Program-made: the position numbers and the translations under genes
The notes under the pieces: model-generated
What the model saw: only the letters and a program-made list of their open reading frames with translations
Databases searched by the model: none
Told to the model about the DNA's origin: nothing
Part shown: positions 8,182 to 16,758 of the stretch, piece after piece
How the letters are laid out: each line of letters begins with the position of its first letter
How positions within the stretch are numbered: position 1 is the stretch's first letter
Origin: Chloroflexota bacterium
GTDB lineage: Bacteria; Chloroflexota; Anaerolineae; Aggregatilineales; J027
Direction: 5' to 3'
Assembly (NCBI GenBank): GCA_024434115.1
Contig: QMIT01000003.1
Span: 283,282-347,281 of the forward strand
DNA length: 64,000 bases

Positions 8182-8918
8182 AACAAACAGACGGAGTTGC
8201 ACTCTCAGCCATTGATGAGGAGCGTTTTGGAATTCGTGCTGCACGGGCCAATCTTGTCACAGCCGAAACATGGCCCGCCATTATGGATTTTTGCAGGACA
8301 AATCAGGTCAAAATGTTGATTGCCCGCTGCTATACCTCGGATATTGCTGTTACCCAAGCGATGGAACGGGCGGGTGGCCTACTGATGGATACCCTAGTCG
8401 TCTTCTCGCGTGATCTCGTGCGCCATAAAATCCCAGACAATCCCAATCTGGACATCATCCGACTGATGCGTCCCGGCGATGAGGAACAAATCCGCGAGGT
8501 GGCAGCACGGGCATTTGATGGTTATTCAGGCCATTATCATGCCGACAGTCGCCTTGACAAAGCCAAATGCGATGAAGCATATATCTCATGGGCCATGCGT
8601 TCGTGTATCTCCAAAGAGGTTGCCGACGATGTGTATGTGGCGGCGCACGGGGATAAAATCATCGGGTTCATCACCATGCAGTTAAATACTCCCGAAGAGG
8701 GACAGGCGACCATTGGTGGCGTTTTGCCCGAAGCGCAGGGTAAAGGCTTGTATCGCTCATTTCTGATTACAGGAATGGAGTGGTTGTTGGCAAAACAAGC
8801 CGCGACGATGGTGGTCTCAACTCAAATTACCAATATTGCCGTCCAAAAAGTATGGGTTCGGCTGGGTTTTGAACCTCGTTATGCTTTCTACACCTTCCAC
8901 AAATGGTTTGATGACTAG
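8178..8918 (+). CDS. GNAT N-acetyltransferase, WecD/FdtC-like
   Basis: This 246-aa protein has an acetyl-CoA-binding GNAT fold in its C-terminal half (LPEAQGKGLYRSFLITGMEW, then the family's NIAVQKVWVRLGFEPRYAFYTFH ending). The N-terminal half is less conserved. This layout resembles enzymes that acetylate amino sugars on nucleotides, such as WecD and FdtC. It overlaps the GT2 gene by ATGA and sits in a glycan operon, which supports an amino-sugar substrate. Substrate identity is an inference. Confidence 0.86.
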   Translation: MKQTDGVALSAIDEERFGIRAARANLVTAETWPAIMDFCRTNQVKMLIARCYTSDIAVTQAMERAGGLLMDTLVVFSRDLVRHKIPDNPNLDIIRLMRPGDEEQIREVAARAFDGYSGHYHADSRLDKAKCDEAYISWAMRSCISKEVADDVYVAAHGDKIIGFITMQLNTPEEGQATIGGVLPEAQGKGLYRSFLITGMEWLLAKQAATMVVSTQITNIAVQKVWVRLGFEPRYAFYTFHKWFDD

Positions 8919-8921
8919 CCC

Positions 8922-9710
8922 ATGACGACCAGCTACGATGCCCAGTTTTTTCCATTGTTATTTAAAGTCGAAGACCGTCATTTTTGGTTTCGCACCCGCA
9001 ATCACATCATCCGCACGCTCGTCCAGCAGATTGTGGCACCCTTGCCACACGGTTATCGTGTTTTGGAGGTTGGGTGTGGAACGGGCAATGTACTGCGCCA
9101 CTTGGAACAGACCTGCACCGATGGATTGGTCATCGGTATGGATTTATTTGGGGAGGGCTTGCACTATGCCCGTCAGCGAGTCACCTGTCCGCTGATTCAA
9201 GGTGATATGCACAATCCGCCTTTTAGCGCCCAATTCGACCTCATCGGCCTGTTTGATGTGTTAGAACACCTGCCAGACGACTTACAGGTATTGAATGATC
9301 TGTTTTCGATGTTGAACACAGGTGGCAAATTGCTCTTGACTGTGCCTGCCCACCCATCACTGTGGAGCTATTTTGACGAAGCTGCCCATCATTGTCGGCG
9401 CTATCAAAAAAATGACCTCAGCGAAAAATTAGCCCAAACTGGGTATAAGATCGAATATATCTCCTACTACATGGCAAGCCTTTTCCCTTTGGTTTGGATA
9501 GGTCGAAAAATCGCTGCATTGACAAAGATGGATAAAACCCCTGAAACCCACCAAATGACAGCCAATGAATTGGCAGCCCGTGAACTCAAAATCACCCCCG
9601 GCCTGAACGGTGTTTTAAGAACTATTCTGATGCAAGAAACCCGTCTGATTGGCCGACGCAAGCCCTTGCCTATCGGGACTTCTTTACTGGCAATTGCCTA
9701 TAAACCCTAA
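8922..9710 (+). CDS. SAM-dependent methyltransferase
   Basis: This 262-aa class I methyltransferase has motif I VLEVGCGTGNVLRHLEQ, the acidic motif II residue in VIGMDLFGEG and motif IV LIGLFDVLEHLPDD. The N-terminal helix region (DRHFWFRTRNHIIR) is common in methyltransferases of polysaccharide clusters. It lies 3 bases after the GNAT gene. The likely substrate is a sugar or lipid-linked glycan, judged by neighbours only. Confidence 0.87.
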   Translation: MTTSYDAQFFPLLFKVEDRHFWFRTRNHIIRTLVQQIVAPLPHGYRVLEVGCGTGNVLRHLEQTCTDGLVIGMDLFGEGLHYARQRVTCPLIQGDMHNPPFSAQFDLIGLFDVLEHLPDDLQVLNDLFSMLNTGGKLLLTVPAHPSLWSYFDEAAHHCRRYQKNDLSEKLAQTGYKIEYISYYMASLFPLVWIGRKIAALTKMDKTPETHQMTANELAARELKITPGLNGVLRTILMQETRLIGRRKPLPIGTSLLAIAYKP

Positions 9711-9716
9711 ACGCCT

Positions 9717-10322
9717 ATGGTACAAAAACTTCTCCATCAGATTGTCTCTAATCCATACGTCTATGACCGCGTGCAGCAGTTGGTCGGGGCACAACGGGTA
9801 CGACAACAACTCATAACCCATCTTCAGCCCATCGTGTCGGATGCGGTCATCGTTGATTTAGGGGGTGGCACAGGCAACAATAGAGGACTGTTTTCAACCG
9901 ATCAGCATTACATTTGCCTTGACAATGACCAATTAAAATTGAAGGGATTTAGGGAAAAATTCCCTAAAGATAATGGACTTCGTGCCGATGCCACCCGACT
10001 TCCCTTGCAAAGTAACAGCGTAGACCTTGTGTTATGTACAGCCGTTTCGCATCATATTCCTGATGATTTGTTAGATTTGTTTTTTAGTGAGGCCGTCCGC
10101 ATAATCAAACCTGAGGGGCGTTTTGTTTTTTTGGATGCTGTGTGGTCGCCGCGTCGTCTACCCAGTCGCCTATTGTGGCGCTATGATCGGGGCAGCTATC
10201 CGCGTACCCTCGAAAAACTGCAAGACACTCTTGCTAGGCACGGCAAAATCTTAGATTGGCACACATTCGCCGTTTATCATCGCTACGTTATCGCAGTTGT
10301 CACCTCCACGAGGGTCATTTGA
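9717..10322 (+). CDS. SAM-dependent methyltransferase
   Basis: This 201-aa short class I methyltransferase has motif I VIVDLGGGTGNNRG, a motif II Asp in ICLDNDQ, and motif IV VDLVLCTAVSHHIPDD. It is the second methyltransferase in this glycan operon and is not a close duplicate of the first. It lies 6 bases after the previous gene. The following gene probably starts at a TTG overlapping its TGA stop. The substrate is unknown. Confidence 0.86.
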   Translation: MVQKLLHQIVSNPYVYDRVQQLVGAQRVRQQLITHLQPIVSDAVIVDLGGGTGNNRGLFSTDQHYICLDNDQLKLKGFREKFPKDNGLRADATRLPLQSNSVDLVLCTAVSHHIPDDLLDLFFSEAVRIIKPEGRFVFLDAVWSPRRLPSRLLWRYDRGSYPRTLEKLQDTLARHGKILDWHTFAVYHRYVIAVVTSTRVI

Positions 10323-12523
10323 GCAAAAAAGCCGAACGTTACGTCCTTATCTTTATCACTGTAGGGTATCTTGTTCTTGCATGGAGTTATGCCCAAGGGC
10401 CGTTGTTTGAGCCACACGACGAAGACTTGCATTATGATTACATCCGGGTGCTCGCCCATCAACATCGTTTCCCCGATCCCTATACCAAAGAATGGTCGCA
10501 ATATGCCCAGCCCCCCGGCTTTTACCTATTAAACGCCCCGATTCTGGCCCTTCTACCAGATCATGATTTTAAAGACCGCTACGAAGAGATGCGAAAAAAC
10601 CCTTTCGCGGGTGAACTCATTGACATCCCCCACCAGCAAAATCGCAACCAGTATCTGCATGACCGCAGTGAATCCTTCCCCTACGAAGGCAACGACACAG
10701 CACGCAATACCCAAGTGCTGCGCTGGTTTTCGATATTGCTAGGGCTGTTCACTTTATATTTCAGCTACCAGATTTATCAACTGCTGTGGCCTGACCGACC
10801 CTATCGAAGGCTGTTGGCGCTCGGCATCGTTGCGTTTTGGCCGCTTTTCGTTCGTATGTCCGGGGCGATCAATAACGATAACTTGGTCTATCTGCTGGCG
10901 ACCCTCAGCCTCTATTTGGTGCTGCGTCAAGTCAAGGATGGACCGTCGCTAAAACAAAACATCATCTTAGGGATTGTATTGGGGACTAGCCTGATGACTA
11001 AATCCTATACCGGGTTTCTCGCGCTCCCAGTAGGGCTTTGGGTCATCACAGATCGGCGGACTTGGCGGTATGTGCCATTGATTCTCGCGTTGACTCTGGG
11101 GATCGGGGGTTGGTGGTATGTGCGGAATATCATTGTGTATGGCAATGCCACTTTTTACGATCACCCGCAGTTGCAGGCTTGGTGGGTGAAATCCGGCGGT
11201 GGTTTTTCACTCAGCTATGCGATTGAGACCTTTCCGTTGATCTTTCACCATTTCTGGGCACATTACCGATTAATTGTCGTCCATCGGCCCTTATATACTG
11301 GGTTCTATACGGTCAGCATCATAAGCATAGTTGGTATGCTTTTCCAAGCTTTCCGGTTCTTGCACGTCATTTATCGTGAGAAGTGGTCGCCAGAACGCCG
11401 ATATGCCTTCAAACAAGGGTTAGTCGTCGCCGGATTTGTGGTGGGATCGTTTCTGGTGATCTTTTATATTTGCGGCACAATCTACAGTGGTTATCAGGGC
11501 CGCTATGCGCTGGGAGCCATTGCAGGCATGGGCGCGTGCATGGCATTGGGGCTGGAGGGGTGGCTGCCAGAAAAAGTAAAACGACCTTTTGTATTGACCA
11601 GTATCTCCTTTATGGCCGCACTCTCGATGGTCATATTTGCAGGTTACTACCGATTTGTGTTCACCGTCTTTCCCCCACCTAACGAAGTTGAACACCCTAT
11701 CGTGTATCGTTATGACAACGCGGTTGAACTTATCGGCGTCAAAGAGATTTCAGTGGGTGGGCAGCCGGGTGACATCATTGAAATCGAGGCCTATTGGCGG
11801 GCGTTGGATACTGCTACCAACCCCAACTATGTAGTATCAGTGACGGCGTTTGGCAGCACCGAACTTCGTAAACACAGCTATCCGGGCGGTGGCAACATGA
11901 TAGCGACGGATTGGCGGGCAGGGGATGAATGGACGGAGCGCTACTTTATGAAAATCCCACGCGATGCCGACCCGCAGAAGGTTTATCCATTGAGCATTGG
12001 CCTATTTGACGTGGTAACGGGATATATTCCGCCGATCATAGATGCCGATGGACAAGAGGCGTTTCCAGTGGTTGGACGATTCATCGTGCATGGGACACCC
12101 GTCGCCAATCCCGCTTATGATTATACGCTTGGCAATATCATCGGCTTGACACCCACGAGCTTGCAGCGCAACGGAGATGATATTTCTCTATGTGTGGATT
12201 GGGTATCGCTCAAGGCCACCGCTACCGATTTCCATTATTTTGTGCATGTCTATCAGGGCGAGGAGTATTTTACGCAAGCCGATGGACAACCGCGTAACAG
12301 CGATTACCCAACAGGGGCATGGCTTACGGGTGAGATTATTGAGGATTGTATGACCGTCAATGCCACCGGACTCGCCAATGAAGGGTGGACGGTCAAAATC
12401 GGCCTGTATGACCCAACCAGTTTGCAGCGCCTCTCTGTACGGAACAAAAAAGGCAATGTTCTAGCAAGCGATTGGCTTAGTTTGGCGATTGGAGAAAATG
12501 GAGTAGTTATTCCACAGCCGTAG
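10319..12523 (+). CDS. GT39/ArnT-like membrane glycosyltransferase
   Basis: This large membrane protein of about 734 aa has a helix near the N-terminus followed by an acidic loop (FEPHDEDLHYDYIR). That is the layout of ArnT/PMT (GT39, GT-C fold) enzymes, which use polyprenyl-phosphate sugars outside the membrane. Some ten further hydrophobic segments follow. From about residue 470 two soluble beta-rich repeats follow, each with an EIEAYWRAL or SLCVDWVSL type strand. The start is placed at TTG 10319 (TTGA overlap with the upstream stop), giving MSKKAERYVLIF. A longer version from 10256 would overlap the upstream gene by 67 bases. It is likely the final transfer step of this operon. Its stop lies 5 bases from convergent recO. 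Confidence 0.82.
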   Translation: MSKKAERYVLIFITVGYLVLAWSYAQGPLFEPHDEDLHYDYIRVLAHQHRFPDPYTKEWSQYAQPPGFYLLNAPILALLPDHDFKDRYEEMRKNPFAGELIDIPHQQNRNQYLHDRSESFPYEGNDTARNTQVLRWFSILLGLFTLYFSYQIYQLLWPDRPYRRLLALGIVAFWPLFVRMSGAINNDNLVYLLATLSLYLVLRQVKDGPSLKQNIILGIVLGTSLMTKSYTGFLALPVGLWVITDRRTWRYVPLILALTLGIGGWWYVRNIIVYGNATFYDHPQLQAWWVKSGGGFSLSYAIETFPLIFHHFWAHYRLIVVHRPLYTGFYTVSIISIVGMLFQAFRFLHVIYREKWSPERRYAFKQGLVVAGFVVGSFLVIFYICGTIYSGYQGRYALGAIAGMGACMALGLEGWLPEKVKRPFVLTSISFMAALSMVIFAGYYRFVFTVFPPPNEVEHPIVYRYDNAVELIGVKEISVGGQPGDIIEIEAYWRALDTATNPNYVVSVTAFGSTELRKHSYPGGGNMIATDWRAGDEWTERYFMKIPRDADPQKVYPLSIGLFDVVTGYIPPIIDADGQEAFPVVGRFIVHGTPVANPAYDYTLGNIIGLTPTSLQRNGDDISLCVDWVSLKATATDFHYFVHVYQGEEYFTQADGQPRNSDYPTGAWLTGEIIEDCMTVNATGLANEGWTVKIGLYDPTSLQRLSVRNKKGNVLASDWLSLAIGENGVVIPQP

Positions 12524-12528
12524 GAATA

Positions 12529-13296
12529 TCAAAATTCGTTGGAGATGCGTTTTAAAAAGGCCACACTTTGCAGGCGCTGTTCCAAAAGATACATGATGGT
12601 CGAGTGCAATACCTGTTCCAGTTTGAAATGATTTTCGGGGCGGAGTTTTAGATTTTTGACCTCGGCCCATTGATAGCGCGAAAAATGCCGCAAAATCTTA
12701 AAGTCGTTTAGGGGCAGGCTGATCATATACGAATGACCAACCGCGTGAGAGGCCGACACGACCCCACCATCTTCGGCGCTGTAGAATTGATCTTCGGCCT
12801 GCAATTCGTCTCCACTGACTGCACATTCAAACAATGACGGCGCATAGCCCATCACTTCCAGCAAACGCAGTTCAAAATAGCGGGCGGCCAAGCGCAAATC
12901 TATCTCTGGTTCGCACAGCCACCCTAACCCCGCCACCAATAATTCATATGCCCCCGCATTCTCCTCATTGTCCGCCGAAAATCGGTCAACGAGTTCGGCA
13001 AATAGATTAGCATAGGCAATGCGATTGAGGTCGTCATGCAAGGCAAGAAATGGCTCGATGAGATCAATCTGGGTCACAATATTGAGGTTACGCCCCTCCC
13101 CAACCACCATCTCAACCACCGTGTATAGTTCAACGTGTCCCGCCGAACGTGAAGTAGGGCGGCGTGCGCCTTTGGCAATCGCCCTAATTTTACCATAGTG
13201 GGGAGTAAGCAAAGTTAACAGGCGGTCAGCCTCGCCAAAATCACTGCGCCGCAAAATAACCGCAGGAGTTTTAAACGTTCGGCTACGATCCGTCAC
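12529..13296 (-). CDS. recO: DNA repair protein RecO
   Basis: RecO helps load RecA at gaps and anneals strands in the RecFOR pathway. The N-terminal OB-fold shows TPAVILRRSDFGEADRLLTL and KIRAIAKGARRPTSR, typical of RecO; the C-terminal helical domain follows. The GTG at 13296 is chosen because GGAAAGG lies 7 bases upstream and yields 255 aa, the usual RecO length. An upstream start at 13368 would add 24 unrelated residues inside cdd. The gene overlaps cdd by 14 bases, so the pair is probably translationally coupled. Confidence 0.92.
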   Translation of the reverse strand: MTDRSRTFKTPAVILRRSDFGEADRLLTLLTPHYGKIRAIAKGARRPTSRSAGHVELYTVVEMVVGEGRNLNIVTQIDLIEPFLALHDDLNRIAYANLFAELVDRFSADNEENAGAYELLVAGLGWLCEPEIDLRLAARYFELRLLEVMGYAPSLFECAVSGDELQAEDQFYSAEDGGVVSASHAVGHSYMISLPLNDFKILRHFSRYQWAEVKNLKLRPENHFKLEQVLHSTIMYLLEQRLQSVAFLKRISNEF

Positions 13297-13738
13297 GTTT
13301 GCCTTTCCGATTACCCACTCGCTCTTTGTTGAGATTGGCGGGCCCAAATCCTTCTGGCAGAAGTTCACGCAGGGACTTTTGCATCAGCAGTGTGCCATCA
13401 GCATCTGCAATTAGCACCAGCATGTCGGGGTTAAACTCATTCAGCACTTGGCGACATTCCCCACACGGCGTGCCACCGTTTTCGGTGACGACAGCAACGG
13501 CTTGAAATGAGATACAACCTTCGCTAATTGCCTTGACCACCGCGCTGCGCTCGGCACAAATCCCCACCGGGTAGGCGGCGTTTTCGACATTGCAACCCGT
13601 ATAGATGTCCCCATTCTCTCCCAACAAGGCTGCCCCAACGTAATAATGGCTGTAAGGGGCATAAGCGCGTTGACGGACAGTTTTGGCTTTTTCAATCAAC
13701 TGCCGAATCGTCTCAGAGGGCAGGCTGGGTGTAGACAT
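13283..13738 (-). CDS. cdd: Cytidine deaminase
   Basis: This 151-aa enzyme hydrolyses cytidine and deoxycytidine to uridine forms in pyrimidine salvage. The zinc site is complete: CAERSAVVKA (Cys-Ala-Glu, proton shuttle Glu) and PCGECRQVLNEF (PCxxC). The substrate-binding NVENAAYP motif precedes it. The length is slightly above the usual 130-140 aa of the tetrameric form because of a C-terminal extension that overlaps recO. Its ATG directly abuts the stop of the upstream CNNM-type gene. Confidence 0.94.
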   Translation of the reverse strand: MSTPSLPSETIRQLIEKAKTVRQRAYAPYSHYYVGAALLGENGDIYTGCNVENAAYPVGICAERSAVVKAISEGCISFQAVAVVTENGGTPCGECRQVLNEFNPDMLVLIADADGTLLMQKSLRELLPEGFGPANLNKERVGNRKGKRDGS

Positions 13739-15130
13739 TTAAGACTCACTTGGTTTGTTAGTTAATGAAGGGGAAGGCAATGCTTCAACGGTTGGGTTGG
13801 TACTGGTCGTCCGGCTCTCTTTAGCATGGTCAGTTGTTTCTTCGGGCTGCGGCATGACCTTCTTGACGTTCACACGCCGTATGCGTCGGCCCGTGACCGA
13901 CAATACCCGAATGACCACCTGATTGGCCGTAATCTCATCACCCGGCACTGGCACCCGCCCCAATTTTTCAAAGATGTAACCGCCCAGTGTATCACTTTCT
14001 TCAGTCGGAAGCGAGACACCCAATAGATGATTGACATTATCGAGGTCTATACGGGCATTAAAGACATATTCCGTGTCACTAACTTCTTCGTAAAGGGCCT
14101 CTTCCTTAAAGTCATATTCGTCTTGGATTTCCCCAACGATTTCCTCGATCAAATCTTCAATTGTGAGGATACCCGCCGTCCCGCCGAATTCATCCACGAC
14201 ATAGACTAGATGGGTTTTGCGTTCCTGCAATTCGATCAGCAGGTCGCTCGCTTTTTTGGACTCTGGAATGAAATAGGCCTCACGTAGGAGGGATTGAAGG
14301 GATTCGGGTTTCTGGCCGTCGCGCCAGACCTTCAACAAATCTTTGGCATACAGGCTACCCACTATATTATCAATTGTGTCGCGGTAGACCGGGATACGCG
14401 AGTGGCCTTCTGTGATGATCAGGTCAAGCGCTTCCTCAATGGTGGAATCAATATCTAGCGCCACAATATCAATGCGCGGCACCATGACTTCGCGGGCAAG
14501 GGTGTCATCGAAAAAGCGGATGATTGAGTAAATCATCTCTTTTTCTTCATCCTCCAAGACGCCTTCCTCTTGGCCTGCATCCACTAGGGTCTTGATTTCT
14601 TCTTCGGTCACAAGTTGACTGGCGCCGCTTCCACCAAGTAGCGAGGCGATCTGCCCTGATATTCGTAAGATAAGCAGAATGAGAGGCGCGAAGAACCGCA
14701 CCACATTGAACATGGCCCACCCTGCAACAATCGCGTAGCGCTCTGGGCGACTCGCCCCGATAACCGTAGGAATTCGATCTCCCACGACCAGCAGCAGGAT
14801 ACTCGTCAGAGACACCAGCCCCACGTATAACACGCCGAGGCTTAGAGTATTATTCGTCGCTTTTTCAATTGGGTCAGCAAAAGTCGCAATTACGAGTAGC
14901 ACGATTAGACTGTCGAGGACAATGGACAAAAACTGGTACGTCGCCATTAAGCGGGTAGCATCTTCACCCAGCTTCAGGGCGCGGCTAACATGTTTCTGTC
15001 CGCTTTCGAGGCGCTCCCGTAGGAGGCTCTTGCGAGAATTGACCAATCCGCTATAGCCAAGCGTCAGCAGCAGTTTAACGGATAGCAATACGAGCGCGGC
15101 GATTAGGCCGGTTGTAAAACTAATCTCCAC
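13739..15130 (-). CDS. CNNM/CorC (hemolysin-type) membrane protein
   Basis: This 463-aa protein has a DUF21 (CNNM) membrane domain of about four helices (residues 1-190), a CBS pair (about 210-330, with EVMVPRIDIVALD at its start) and a C-terminal CorC/HlyC domain (about 350-430, with LGGYIFEKLGRVPVPGDEI). Such proteins are linked to Mg2+ homeostasis or export; hemolysin is a historic name. The GTG at 15130 has AGAGGGA 6 bases upstream and gives MEISFTTGL; the longer TTG start at 15184 lacks support. It heads a minus-strand run with cdd and recO. Confidence 0.9.
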   Translation of the reverse strand: MEISFTTGLIAALVLLSVKLLLTLGYSGLVNSRKSLLRERLESGQKHVSRALKLGEDATRLMATYQFLSIVLDSLIVLLVIATFADPIEKATNNTLSLGVLYVGLVSLTSILLLVVGDRIPTVIGASRPERYAIVAGWAMFNVVRFFAPLILLILRISGQIASLLGGSGASQLVTEEEIKTLVDAGQEEGVLEDEEKEMIYSIIRFFDDTLAREVMVPRIDIVALDIDSTIEEALDLIITEGHSRIPVYRDTIDNIVGSLYAKDLLKVWRDGQKPESLQSLLREAYFIPESKKASDLLIELQERKTHLVYVVDEFGGTAGILTIEDLIEEIVGEIQDEYDFKEEALYEEVSDTEYVFNARIDLDNVNHLLGVSLPTEESDTLGGYIFEKLGRVPVPGDEITANQVVIRVLSVTGRRIRRVNVKKVMPQPEETTDHAKESRTTSTNPTVEALPSPSLTNKPSES

Positions 15131-15381
15131 AATAGTCCCTCTGAGATTGAACAACAATGGTACGGCAGCAAGACCAGAAGCCAATAACTGACTTTCGGCG
15201 CTGAAAAAACAAGTAGGCCGTTAAGCAATGTAAGGGGGGTTCAGTTAAAGAAGGTTCGTTCACGCTCGTCGCGTCTTGCCTTATTAAACGCAAGTTTGCC
15301 TTTCTATTTGGCATTATATCAAGCCCCCCTGTCAGATGCAACAGAAAATGCCTTTCACCGAATGCAAATCAACCACATCTC

Positions 15382-15390
15382 TGCTAGAAT
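15382..15390 (+). promoter_or_regulatory. Extended -10 promoter at holB (near-leaderless)
   Basis: The site reads TGCTAGAAT (TGn + TAGAAT). Its last base is 7 bases before the holB ATG at 15398, so a usual start point would fall on or next to the ATG and give a leaderless mRNA. No ribosome site is visible in the gap. Confidence 0.5.
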
Positions 15391-15397
15391 ACACATC

Positions 15398-16411
15398 ATG
15401 ACGCAACGTGACACATTTTCCGCAAATTGGCCTGTGATCGGCCACAATTGGGCGATAGATCAATTCCGACGCGCCCTACAATTTGAACGTACCCGTCATG
15501 CTTATCTCATTACTGGGCCTGCCAGCATCGGTAAAACCACATTGGCTTGGGCGGTTGCTACTGCACTCAACTGTCAGGGCGAGACGCCGCCGTGTGGTCA
15601 ATGTCGAAGCTGCAAGCTGATGGCCGCTGGTAGTCACTCGGATGTGGTAATGGCCGAAGCCGAACAGGTTGGTGGCACGCTTAAAATCGAGCAGGTGCGG
15701 GACCTGCAGCACGGGTTAGCGCTCCGACCCTATGAAGGACGTTTTAAAATTGCCATTTTGCGCCGTTTTCACGAGGCCAACCTCGCCGCCCAGAACGCCC
15801 TGCTGAAAACACTCGAAGAACCGTCCTCACAAGTGGTATTGATTTTAACGGCAGAACACGGTGATCTGCTTTTGCCTACCATCGTCTCGCGCTGCCAAGT
15901 CTTAAACCTGCGTCCGCTTGGCCTAGAAGAAACCGAAGCGGCCTTGCGAAATTATTGGAATGTCGAACCAGAGCAGGCGACCTTATTGGCAAGGCTATCT
16001 GGCGGACGGATTGGTTGGGCGATTCGAAGCATCACCGACACGACGGAACTCGATCTCCGCCATGAATCTGTGAATGCGCTAGAACAGGCGATTGCCGGGA
16101 CCCGCTATGAGCGATTTCAGTTGGCCGAAGGTTTAGCCAAAGACAAGCCGACACTTTTAACCGTGCTAGATATTTGGCAGACCTATTGGCGCGATGTTTT
16201 GTTGGCGGCCACTGGCAGTCAAGCCGCTCTTGTCAATATTGATCACGAATCGGCCATCCTTCAAATCGCGTCGGTCATTGCCCCGGAAGATGCCCAACGC
16301 GCCCTTGAAGCAACCCGGCGGGCCGTAACCCAGCTTGGGCAAAATGCCAATACCCGCTTATGTGTTGAAGTCCTCCTATTAGATTATCCCTTTGTTAAGC
16401 CATTTCAATGA
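15398..16411 (+). CDS. holB: DNA polymerase III delta prime subunit
   Basis: This protein of about 337 aa belongs to the clamp-loader ATPase family. It shows Walker A GPASIGKTTLAWAV, a four-Cys zinc module (NCQG, then PPCGQCRSC), the Walker B-region LLKTLEEP and sensor 1 LLPTIVSRCQ with the SRC arginine finger. The four-Cys module and SRC are shared by delta prime and gamma/tau; the short length favours delta prime. The ATG at 15398 is used because the first conserved residues (GHNWAIDQFRRAL) follow it. An upstream TTG at 15296 would run through the likely promoter. It has no operon partner upstream. Confidence 0.88.
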   Translation: MTQRDTFSANWPVIGHNWAIDQFRRALQFERTRHAYLITGPASIGKTTLAWAVATALNCQGETPPCGQCRSCKLMAAGSHSDVVMAEAEQVGGTLKIEQVRDLQHGLALRPYEGRFKIAILRRFHEANLAAQNALLKTLEEPSSQVVLILTAEHGDLLLPTIVSRCQVLNLRPLGLEETEAALRNYWNVEPEQATLLARLSGGRIGWAIRSITDTTELDLRHESVNALEQAIAGTRYERFQLAEGLAKDKPTLLTVLDIWQTYWRDVLLAATGSQAALVNIDHESAILQIASVIAPEDAQRALEATRRAVTQLGQNANTRLCVEVLLLDYPFVKPFQ

Positions 16412-16463
16412 TGACCTAAGCCACCTCACCTATTAGGATTATCAAAATTACCCATTTTGCTTC

Positions 16464-16500
16464 TGCTATATTGATTAGCCGAGTTATTCGTGCTATATTG
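16464..16500 (+). promoter_or_regulatory. Tandem extended -10-like elements
   Basis: TGCTATATTG occurs twice, at 16464-16473 and 16491-16500, 27 bases apart. Each has a TGn-TATATT form near the extended -10 consensus. They lie just before the hairpin at 16515. Confidence 0.42.
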
Positions 16501-16510
16501 TTTTGCTAAT

Positions 16511-16568
16511 AAAGCTACTCATGCCCGTTCCATTTTGCGGACACACGGGGGCTGTTGAGTAGTTTTTT
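16511..16568 (+). terminator. Hairpin with T6 tract
   Basis: CTACTCA (16515-16521) pairs with TGAGTAG (16556-16562). AAA before and TTT after extend the stem, and CCCG/CGGG (16524-16527, 16546-16549) pair inside. TTTTTT (16563-16568) follows at once. It could end a short RNA started at 16464-16500, or act as an attenuator for the methyltransferase gene. Confidence 0.5.
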
Positions 16569-16606
16569 GGTTTCTATTGCACGGGGAGGTGACTGGCAAA
16601 GTACAT

Positions 16607-16643
16607 TGCTACTAATACGCATGTTTTAAACTGCCCAGTAGCA
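16607..16643 (+). other. Second hairpin in the same gap
   Basis: TGCTACT (16607-16613) and AGTAGCA (16637-16643) form a perfect 7-bp stem with a 23-base loop. No T tract follows. Confidence 0.35.
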
Positions 16644-16758
16644 TTTGCCTCTTGATAATACCAATAGACAAATGTGTGCTCGCGGTGGCTCATTAAGATT
16701 TACCAAACCTTAGGGTTCTCCAACCCTGAAAAACTCAATATCCTCAAAAGGTTTAACA

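Larger units (their letters stand above)
16412..16758 (+). other. 347-base gap with promoter-like and hairpin elements
   Basis: No convincing ORF is present. In order it holds two TGCTATATT elements (16464 and 16491), a 7-bp hairpin with a T6 tract (16515-16568), a second 7-bp hairpin (16607-16643), and then the ribosome-site region AAAAGG of the next gene. The whole looks like a promoter plus a terminated short RNA or a structured leader. Confidence 0.5.
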
